In this document: positions 55,780-64,000 of the stretch, one piece after another
Layout of the letters: every line of letters begins with the position of its first letter
Numbering within the stretch: the first letter of the stretch is position 1
Source: Pyrus communis
Taxonomy: Eukaryota; Streptophyta; Magnoliopsida; Rosales; Rosaceae
Direction: 5' to 3'
Assembly (NCBI RefSeq): GCF_963583255.1
Contig: NC_084816.1
Location: forward strand, 21,025,344-21,089,343
DNA: 64,000 nt
Notes under the pieces: generated by a model
What the model saw: the letters and a program-made list of their open reading frames with translations, nothing else
The model's database searches: none
Told to the model about the DNA's origin: nothing
Position numbers and translations under genes: made by a program

Positions 55780-56610
55780 CCGGCATATAATTTGATGGGA
55801 GATTCGGCAATGGAACCTAGAGTTGAATTGCTAGTTGCATATGATGAAGGCCAAGCCTTGAGCAATTTTCTTTCTTGCTCCCCAAGTTAACAAGCTCTGT
55901 TCCTTCCACAGATGAGAATCTAAGCTGCCATTGGAACAAGAAATCATAAGAAGTACGAATTTCTTTCGTGGCACCAACGAATCAGTTGCACAAGATTCCA
56001 AAGCCAAAGTTGACTGATAATTTTTGCTTCTCATGCATAATCCTTCGTCCTTGCGCGGAACCCCTTGATATCCTCTTACAACAACGTGTATATATATATA
56101 TGGCTCCAATTCTGGTATAAATCCTTTGTTAACCCCGCCAAACCCTCCCTCTCCAAGCGTCTTTTCCTCGAAAAAATTACTCTGGTGGAGCCCAATTCGC
56201 AATATGAAAACCTCCTCAGGCCAGTCCCCCTTTTTGAATTCATCATCAATAAACTCATGAATCATAGGATCCTCATCACTTCCAGTTGTTTCCCTCTTTT
56301 TCCACAAGACGAACCAAACCCAAGCCAACCCACCAAGCAATACAGCACATCGACCAATCCTCAATCCAATTACTAGTCTATCCCTTGATCATTTCCTGAC
56401 TTAGGCTTACAAGTGCTAGCAATTAGACTTGGCAGTGGAACTAGAACCACTGACGTTTTGTTGTCCGTTGAAATGTCGATCTCATGGGGATCAACTAATG
56501 AAGTGCAATTAAAATTCCATGAGGTCTTAAACAGAGCAACAGAGTTCCCTGTTGAAGCGGAGAACCCAACCATGTAATAGAGATAGCAGCAAGGAGAAGG
56601 AGAGATCAAG
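55780..56610 (-). pseudogene. LecRK pseudogene, internal deletion
   Basis: Runs from the lectin end (VGFSASTGNSVALFKTSWNF) through the stalk, membrane helix (LLGGLAWVWFVLWKK), a damaged kinase N-lobe with LGEGGFGGVNKGF and a frame containing YIYIHVV, to SNGSLDSHLWKEQSLLTWGARKKIAQGLA. It then jumps straight to a piece of the C-terminal tail (55780-55850: the GNGT...LPN-type end), so the rest of the kinase is deleted. A TATATA tract at 56090-56101 interrupts the VAVK region. Confidence 0.88.
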
Positions 56611-57149
56611 TTGTAATGGAAAGTTAAAAACTGGAATGGAGGAGTAGATTAAGGAAAAGAGGGAAGGACCATGGACCTGTCACCGTGTGATGTTGCATGA
56701 TACTTTTCTTTCTTCATAAAATCGGTCCACGTATGTGTGATTTTTCTTTAGTGCATCACTGCAGTGAGTGCGAACACAATTTCACATCAATCAATTCTAT
56801 AAATTGTTATTTTCCCTTAACGTAGATAATATTGTTTGTTAAAAAAAAAATATAAATTGCTCTTTTAGATTGGATCTGCGGATTAGTACAACTCCATACC
56901 AAGAAGAATGCTACCACTATTCTCAGCACAAACACTTGAATATGGTGCATTACAACTCTAAGCACACACATTACCACTTATCACATTTAGTATAGGGAAT
57001 TTAAAGAATGCTCATATGTGAGGGATAGAGATAGAATCATGATTCATGAAGAACACGACAGATGTTTTTGTACGTGCCGAAAGAGGGAAACCGGCTGATT
57101 GAATCAATTTTGCACTATCCAAAAAATCACTCCCGTTGCCACTTAGTAC
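56611..57149. other. Intergenic with SINE tail remnant
   Basis: AT-rich spacer. 56817-56851 (GTAGATAATATTGTTTG plus A-run) matches the 3' end of the SINE at 57150-57312. No gene seen. Confidence 0.5.
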
Positions 57150-57312
57150 TATAATCTAGTAGTGTTCTTCTTCATTTGTAACTGAGAGGTTTTAGGTTCA
57201 ATTTTCGCCAAAGGCGAGTTTGAACCATAATATTGTTAGCCAATTGTGAGACTAAGCTCATTCCCCTATCCTTATTGTAGATAATATCGTCTGTTAAAAA
57301 AAAAAAAATCAC
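57150..57312 (+). repeat. tRNA-derived SINE
   Basis: A-box-like ATAATCTAGTAGTG near 57150 and a B-box-like GGTTCAATTTTCG near 57204, followed by CCAAAGGCGAG, a body ending GTAGATAATATCGTCTG and an A-rich tail (57297-57309). Related to the fragment at 190-305 on the opposite strand. Confidence 0.65.
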
Positions 57313-58191
57313 TCCTGTTCTTCTGACCCTATGATCAAGGAAAAGTATGGTCCCTTATTGTTTGAACTTAATCTAACAGTGGAGAAGAATAAATGTTCAT
57401 TTATTGTTGAACTTTTTCCTCTACCGTTGGATTAAGATTGAATAGTAATTAAGTGACCGCAATAATCATAGACCATAGGGTCCATGAGAATGGGACTCTT
57501 CAAAACATATGTAACATATACAAATTTATTCTTAAAGGAAAACATACAAGAAAAATCAATTGAACTTCAAATTTAAACTATTCACAAATACATCATAAAT
57601 ATGAACAGAAAATCTTTAAGCGAAAACTCGGTACTAATTGGTGAAGAACAGGGAAAGAGCAAGGTGACGTCTTCAAGTTTGACCTCCTTCAGAACCAGAA
57701 GTATCACAAGACAAGTTTGAGAGCGATCTCGGAGGAGCGAAATAGGTGGCCACCGGCATCTTTGGTGGGAGATTCGGCAATGGAACATCAAAGTTCAGCA
57801 CTAGAATTGCTTGTTGCATTGAAGGCCTCATATTGTAATCTGGATGAGCACACCTTAAACAAACAATCATCAGGCACTCCGTTTGTTTCTCATCAAAATC
57901 TCCACACAGTTTTTGGCCAGCTGCTTCAATGACTTTGTCTTCTACATAAAGCTCTCAAACCCACTCCACCATATTCACCTTACTAATACCGAACTTTGGA
58001 TCGATGGGTTTTCTCTCACAAGAAATCTACAAAGCAACAACTCCGAAGCTACATACATCTGATTCCTTGCTAGCCTTTCCCGTGACGAGATAATCTGGAG
58101 CCATGTAGCCCATGGTTCTAGCCAAAATCGTCATTTGTGATTGTTGATATCTCTATGCAGCACACGTTGCTCCCATTCTTCGTGTAGATAG

Positions 58192-58555
58192 TGATAAACA
58201 TAATGATCCTACATGTCATCCAACTCAGCAATCCAAGCCAAATAGTTCTCCAAGTCAGCGATCCACACATGAGCAATTTGAATTCCACGCTTCCCGCTCA
58301 CCAAGCCAAAACCACACCTTGGATGACTTAAGAACTCTTCCTCAGATAGAGAAACAAAACAATCCTATATCCTTTTAGACTCTATCTTTATCTGACGGAT
58401 TGGGCAGGTGGTAATTACCAAGTTGAGGATAATATGGGGGTTGTTGGAAGTGGGCTTATGGCACATCTCTCTGATAATTCCACATGCCTCACTCGTCATT
58501 TAACTGAGTTGAGCTTATGCAATCAATGTTTAAAACCCTAGTTTAAGTTCTTTCA
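58192..58555. mobile_element. Solo LTR, 364 bp
   Basis: Inserted exactly within kinase coding sequence. It begins TGATAAACATAATG and ends GTTCTTTCA, and is flanked by a perfect 5-bp duplication GATAG (58187-58191 and 58556-58560). Joining the flanks restores the GTAGATAG-AACAGCCCGG stretch found in the paralogs. Family unknown; no coding capacity. Confidence 0.8.
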
Positions 58556-58727
58556 GATAGAACAGCCCGGATGCTAAACCTTGAGCAATTTTGTATAGAA
58601 ATGAGAATCTAAGCTCCCATTAGGCATGAGCTCATAGACAAGCAAGGATTTTCTTTCGTGGTACCAACCAATCAGTTGAAAGGTTGCGATGCCTAAGTCG
58701 ACTAATGATCTTTACTTCCGATGTATA

Positions 58728-59267
58728 AATACTCTATGCCTAGTCCCAGTTTCGTGTCGGTTTTGGCTATGGAATTGTTCACATTAAAAACCGGGCTAGA
58801 TCTTGCCATTGATGCAGGGTGGTTTCCCCTTATTGTTGAATCGGATTCACAATCACTATCAAACTTGTTACTCAGGATGAACCATGCTTGGTGCCTGAAG
58901 GATACTTTGTGGATGTTTCTTGACAACTATCTTAAGACCAGTGTCTGATCCCTCGAGCCATCTCCAGACATGCGAATGGAGTTGCACATTAGATTGCGCG
59001 ACATGGCCTTCATGAACAAGACTTGGTTTTTTGGAATGATGTAGGCCCACTGTGGATTGCTGATATTTTAATTTCGGAGTCTGTAACTACTTAAATATTT
59101 TGATGTAGTCTTTGTTGGCTTGCTCGGTCTCTTTTCCTTCACTCGAATTTTTGTCAAGTGATTTAAGGTTTTCCAGAGACCATCACTTTGAGCTTGCCCT
59201 TGGACTATTGTATGTTTTGGCTTTCTGCCCCTGGTTATAAAATATTACCCTTTCAAAAAAAGACTCG
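58728..59267 (+). mobile_element. LINE 3' end (RNase H-like remnant)
   Basis: Plus-strand frames read AMELFTLKTGLDLAIDAGW then VESDSQSLSNLL, and later HANGVAH near 58972-58992. These are the hallmarks of the RNase H-like tail found at the end of plant L1-type LINE polyproteins. It ends in a short A-run at 59257-59263. Truncated at its 5' end, as is typical of LINE insertions. Lies in opposite orientation inside the LecRK pseudogene. The left edge is approximate. Confidence 0.7.
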
Positions 59268-59852
59268 CTCGATATCTTCTTGACAACTAAATATGACTCC
59301 AAATCTGGTATAAACCCGTTGATAAACCCCACCAAACCCTCCCTTTCCAAGCTTCCTTTCCTCGAAAAAATTACTCGTGGCACAAGCGAAATCACTATAC
59401 AGAAACCTAGGGCAACCCCCTTTTCAAATTCGTTACCCCTAAATTCATGAACCATTGATTATCATCAATGGCGGAGCCAAAATTTCTTATGAGGATGACA
59501 CGCCCCGATCCTGATGTCTGTGGGATATCAGGATAGTCACGTGCTAGCCGACACCTGAAGGAGACGCAAGCCATTTATGAATGCAAATACTGAGAACATG
59601 TGACAAAATGCATATAAATTTGATACGAATACTAATATAACAAAATAATATTTAACAGCCGACAATGAATTCATAAAGATGATGCATGGCATGTTCAGAG
59701 CATATTCTAATTAGAATATAAGCGGAAGGTGGAATTACAATGAAGTCAGAGCTGAAAAGATAGATCGATGTCAACGGTAGGGGAATGCCTCGTAGCTCAC
59801 GTCATATTCCTTGTACCTAGGTCCTGAGGGGGCGCAAAACAAACATGAGTGG

Positions 59853-60041
59853 ACCAAGTTGATCTATATATATATATATAAACAGTTATCAACATACTAA
59901 CCCCCAAAGCTTTATGAAAACTAATAGCATAATAAGTGGTAGGTTTACCAAGTTGATATATATATATATATATATAAACAGTTATCAACATACTAACCCC
60001 CAAAACTTTATGAAAACTAATAGCATAATAAGTGGTAGGTT
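59853..60041. repeat. Tandem duplication of about 95 bp
   Basis: Two near-identical units, each with ACCAAGTTGAT, a TA microsatellite, AACAGTTATCAACATACTAA and AATAAGTGGTAGGTTT. Inside copy 3 of the solo-LTR-like family. Confidence 0.85.
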
Positions 60042-60126
60042 TTCCGAAAACCCTAGCATGCCATAAAACATCTCATAAAGCATATCTCGTATATAGTGTG
60101 CTAAATGATGGTATCAATAATATAAT

Positions 60127-60275
60127 ATCTCTCGACCCCTTGCCAGCACCATGTCTCTCAACCCGAAGCCAAAGATTATTTCTCCAGGCCCTTTTCCAAG
60201 CTCCATGTCCCTCGACTCGAGGCCAGGGATTATTTCTCCCGGCCCATATGCCAGCACCAGATCCTCACCCCTGGG
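60127..60275. repeat. Minisatellite within copy 3
   Basis: Two to three units of about 60 bp with GATTATTTCTCC and CCAGCACCATGTC. Positioned like the minisatellite of copy 2 but with different sequence. Confidence 0.65.
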
Positions 60276-60834
60276 GGAATAGTGACCACTAGATACCCAC
60301 AAAAACATTGAACATAATCTTTCCAAACATAGGTACATATATCTCAAAATCATCTTCATAATATAAAGTCATCCATCATCCATACTATAAAGAAGTGTGT
60401 GAAGACATGTTCTAAGTAGTATATCGTTATCCATCAGATACCCCACAAGAACATGGGTTCGATAGAAAATATGGTATTCCAAAATAAGCTCAGTATAGCA
60501 TGATAATCAATTCCTCATAAAACATTCACAAAACGTATTCAGAAAATCATGGTTTTTATGTATGCATTTCTACTAATAAAACATGCATTTTAGAAGGGGA
60601 TCTACTCACAGATACTTAGTCGTAGTAGAGCCATATGAAGTAGGAATAACGGAATCACCACTAGTAATTGCACCTAAGCACATAAAGAGTACAATTAATG
60701 AAACTATACTAAAATGATTGAATTTCAGGAAACAGATATCATAAACGGGTTTAGGACATCGAATAACATACAAATGGACTGCGGGTAAGGCCACGCGCCG
60801 CCCCAAGGTGGCGGCTCGAGCGGCCATGTGCCGC

Positions 60835-61172
60835 CCACCTCCCTATAGTGAGATGCGTTTTGGGTGGAAGCCAAAGAACAAATCTATGAGGGCATGATCC
60901 AAAGCGGACAATATCTTACTATGCGGACTGGGACGTGACAATTTGGTGTCAGAACCACTCCCCACCCGGAAGTGTGCCGACGAGGACGTCGGGCCCCTAA
61001 GGGGGTGGATTGTAAGATCCCACATTGCCCGGGAGAAAGGAGGTGATGTGTCTTATATGTACATGCCCACCTCCCTATAGTGAGACGCGTTTTGGGTGGA
61101 AGCCCAAGAACAAATCTGTGAGGGCATGGCCCAAAGCAGACAATATCTTACCATGCAGATTAGGATATGACA
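60835..61172 (+). mobile_element. Cassandra-like TRIM lacking the 5S core
   Basis: Partial left LTR to 60940 (ending GGACGTGACA), a 70-bp internal domain with a primer site TTGGTGTCAGAACC and the Cassandra hallmark CGACGAGGACGTCGGGCCCC, then a 162-bp right LTR (61011-61172) beginning TGTAAGATCCCACATTGCCC. The LTR joins the leader TATATGTACATGCCCACCT to the distal GTGAGGGCATGGCCCAAAGC part, skipping most of the 5S-derived sequence. Both LTRs share this junction, so the deleted form itself transposed or was converted. Confidence 0.8.
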
Positions 61173-61639
61173 TAGAAGATGTCTTTCACAAATATATTAA
61201 AAAAAAAATTTAAAAAAAAAAAAAAGGCTAATAACACATTACAAAACTCCTAAAAAAACATCATAATAACATATTCATTGTCAATTGTGTGTTTGAAAGT
61301 GTTTTGAAAATGACAAAGTGTTTATATAACCAATCCTTAGTTAAAATGCAAGTGAATCCCAAAAAGAACTTGAAGTGCTTCTTACAAGAAGTACATAATT
61401 GGTGATTCTTCCAAACTTTTTAAATGCTTTAACCAAAAGTGCTTTCAGTCATTTTAAAAGTACTTCCAAACATACACAATATTACGTGTTACATGATAAC
61501 CTTGTCATCTATACTATTAAATTTAATAGTGCCAAATCAATAAAAAATTCTAAACACTAACACTTAAAAAAGAGGTAAGATAGAGGATAAACAATAAAAA
61601 TATATAGAGAATAAGATAGATTTTACAAATCTTATTGTT
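61173..61639. other. AT-rich spacer
   Basis: No gene or structured repeat recognised; contains an A-rich stretch at 61200-61226. Confidence 0.5.
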
Positions 61640-63721
61640 GAATTAATTTGTCAGAAAAGTGTTCCAATGACGAACAAGACCAATTCATGGTTTCAGTTGA
61701 ACAAACCACGCCAATTGACATGAGCCATTTGGCCAAGTTGTTTGAATTAAAAGCCGAAATTATGCATGGGGGGCATAATAATTGTTCAACACATTCGGCG
61801 GCCGAAAATGAAAAAAATTTCGCCAAGTTACAAATATTTGGAGAAAATCCTTTATTCGGCTTAGAGCGAAATCAATTTGAGAATTTTGATGTAAAAAGAT
61901 CTCGGCTTGGAATAAAACATTGTTGGCCTCTTCCACTTTATTGTTCGGCCACTTTTATTTTCATTTGCTAAAATATATATATATATTTTCTTAACCATTC
62001 GGTTTTTCAGTCGATACTTGAGAAAATAAGGGGGGCAACAAGATGGTGTGCTGGCCTGAAGGAATGGAATTTTAGTGCTGAATACATTTTTATTCGGCGA
62101 TCGTTTTTCAGTGGTCCTCGGCCACATGGCTCGGCTGATTTTCGCATCTTCAGAATCATGTCTTCCTTCCATTCGCTCAGCCATGGGAGTTCAGTTTTTA
62201 ATGAGAAAGAGGTCAACTTTGATGGGGGATATGCATGACCAACAACATCATTTCTAGTTGGTCTTGTGCTTCCTCTCTGGCCTCAGGTGCACTGAAGGCT
62301 TTCTCGAAAGTCATGCTTGACTCATGGAGATTATTTTATAGAAGGGAACGCTAAATAATAGGAGTTTAGTTTTTCCATTCGGCCAGGTCATTCTGCCATT
62401 AAGACTTCCATTCGGCCAGGCCGAGCTTGGCCAACAACCGAGGCTATGAAATGGATACACCATGTGGGGAGAGTGATCTGCTTAACCGATGACTTCATTT
62501 TCAACGATATGAGAGGTTCTTCAACTGTCTAATTTCCTTAACCATTCGGCTTACGAGCCGAAGCTCAAGGAAACTGGGGGGCAATGTTTGGACCCGATTT
62601 TACACTATCGGCCCGAGTAATCTAGACCGTTGAATAAGCATAGCCCTTAACACATCTTGATAGAAAATGGATATTGTTTGGGCCCAAGGCTTTCCAAATA
62701 TATTATGGGCTGCCTGGTAGCCCTAGGCCATTTAATGAAGATGGCCGAGTCTTAATGCAATTTGGATTCTCGGCCGGAAATGAATACGGCCTGAAAGGGG
62801 GGTGGGTTCAAAGTCCTAATAAAAGTAGGATTGGTCGAGATAAAGTTGGATCATAACAAGAAGTCCTAATTTGAATGTAGTTTCAACTTGATCTCGATGA
62901 GGATTTGTTGCTATAAATAGAGAGTAGAGTGCATCATTTAAAGGACCTTCAATTCAACACACAACTGCCTTGCGCAAAACCTCTCAAACATCTTGAGACT
63001 TTTTATTTTCTTTTTCCCGCCGACACATCTTAAGTTTGGATAAACAGCACTGTGGAGGCAACCGACGAACACCTTCAGTTTGGATAAACAACATTGTTGT
63101 CATAGAATCAGCCTACCGAGGAGCACCTTCAGTTTGGAAAAACAGCACTGTGTCGAGACCGACTGGTTACCTATCCAAGTCTCAATCGAGAAGGGTTTTC
63201 GAATCCTTATTGGCAAAGGTCATCTTATTAGCCTTATTGGCGAAGTAAGGTGTTACGAGTTACGACATTCGGCGTACTGGACGCCGAGTGATTTTATAAT
63301 TGGATACTCACAAGTGAGTTTCAGAGTTCGGCATTCTGACGGCCGAACCACATTCACCATCAAGACATACATCACCTTTGAATACTTGTGTCCGTACAGT
63401 CTGGTGTCGATTCGATGTGCTTATACTTTTACGAATATAATCACTGTGACCGAATCCGACGCCGACGATTAATGAACTTCACATAACTAGTAGCCTTGTC
63501 TTCAGGCTCGAGAATCCAAAGGCCGAGATTTGTTCCTTCCTCGGCCCTAGTCGCAAGATAAAGAAGTCAGCAACGCGCTCAATGCAACATCAACAAATTT
63601 TACTCCTCGGCCGAGCTCGGCCGACGAGTTGGCACGCTCCGAATTCAACCGAATGACGTAGTTAGCTTATTAATTACTCGGCCTGCGCGCCACGTAGGCT
63701 TTGTAATTTTTAGGGTCAACA
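61640..63721 (+). mobile_element. Gypsy-like retrotransposon 3' end with LTR
   Basis: The internal remnant (about 61640-62584) is rich in CATTCGGC words and ends in a purine tract AAGGAAACTGGGGGGCAA. The LTR (62585-63721, about 1.14 kb) begins TGTTTGGACCCG and ends GGGTCAACA. No intact pol domain is visible. The LTR carries a TATA box. Only the 3' part of the element is in the window or preserved; the left boundary is uncertain and superfamily is inferred from the tract and LTR style. Confidence 0.6.
62912..62919 (+). promoter_or_regulatory. TATA box in LTR
   Basis: TATAAATA within GCTATAAATAGAGAG, in the middle of the LTR, as expected for the retroelement promoter. Confidence 0.6.
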
Positions 63722-64000
63722 GATATACATAATAAAGTGCTCGAGTTATAATGGTGAGCTGTAATAAGACTTGGAAGTTGAAATTTGAAATAGGAAATAA
63801 AAGGTTTGGCTTGTTGTACTATTGACCAATTAGACCATCTCGAACCTTGGCCTAAAATCTAATAATATTTAACCCGTAAACAATAAGTTTCAGCCCAGAA
63901 ACAGCTTTTCTGCTCCAATCCTTCTGACCTAAAATTTTAGCCCCGGATTATTAAAGAATGAAATTAGGCTAATCTTTCAACTTTCAAACTGTTTTTGTTT
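63722..64000. other. Right flank, no gene seen
   Basis: AT-rich sequence beyond the LTR with no recognisable feature. Confidence 0.5.

Larger units (their letters stand above)
57640..59460 (-). pseudogene. LecRK pseudogene with two nested insertions
   Basis: C-terminal kinase part at 57640-58191 (DPKLCGDFDEKQ-like, LRCAHPDYNMRPSMQQA, VPLPNLPPKMPV). The catalytic-loop-to-N-lobe part is at 58556-58725, and the glycine loop and juxtamembrane part at about 59270-59460 (GLVGFINGFIPDLESYLVVKKISSE). Two insertions split it: a solo LTR (58192-58555) and a LINE 3' end (about 58728-59267). The activation segment is partly deleted (58140-58150) and several stops exist. No lectin domain remains. Confidence 0.88.
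59496..60780 (-). mobile_element. Solo-LTR-like family, copy 3, truncated
   Basis: Starts TGACACGCCCCGATCC on the plus strand, the same terminus as copy 2. It contains the shared blocks TTTTCCGAAAACCCTAGCATGCC (60043-60065 area), ATGCATTTCTACTAATAAAACATGCATTTT and TGATTGAATTTCAGG. It stops near 60780, so the other terminus is missing. Confidence 0.6.

Overview
This is nuclear DNA from a flowering plant: intron-containing genes, TNT1-type Copia and Gypsy retrotransposons, a Mutator-type element, tRNA-derived SINEs, and Cassandra TRIM elements carrying 5S rRNA-derived LTR sequence. A woody eudicot, perhaps Rosaceae (apple/pear group), is my inference from the look of the repeats and was not checked. 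The window is dominated by an expanding and decaying cluster of L-type lectin receptor kinases of the LecRK-IX kind. Between and inside them lie many transposons.

Layout. 0-5.9 kb holds a SINE and a 2.7-kb solo-LTR-like element with a perfect 5-bp target duplication. 5.9-11 kb has two full-length LecRK genes on the minus strand. 11-21 kb has a promoter minisatellite, part of a Mutator-like element, a long fold-back repeat, a Gypsy 3' end and a defective TNT1-like Copia element; the Copia LTR cuts through the kinase domain of a LecRK pseudogene (20.9-22.4 kb). 23-24 kb has a STOP1-like zinc-finger gene fragment and a MITE-like element. 25-28 kb carries SGS3, the only clearly multi-exon gene, which acts in RNA silencing. 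28.5-30.6 kb is a young, gag-remnant-only Copia derivative with near-identical LTRs and target duplication CGGAC. 33.7-35.8 kb is a third intact LecRK.

37-46 kb is almost wholly mobile DNA: a six-LTR Cassandra tandem array, a Mutator-like element with 9-bp target duplication, and a second copy of the 2.7-kb element into which an inverted Cassandra composite has inserted. 47-59.5 kb holds four more LecRK pseudogenes, one LecRK with an altered DFG motif and a displaced start codon, and a small intronless METTL21-like methyltransferase. 59.5-64 kb holds a third copy of the 2.7-kb family, a Cassandra variant that has lost its 5S-like core, and a Gypsy-like 3' LTR.

The functional genes are surface receptors for pathogen or carbohydrate perception (LecRK), a small-RNA defence cofactor (SGS3) and a protein methyltransferase. 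I see no operon-like cooperation between them. The most unusual signals are the three structurally different Cassandra/5S loci, and the LecRK at 50.3-52.6 kb that combines a degenerate kinase and lectin with a broken start.
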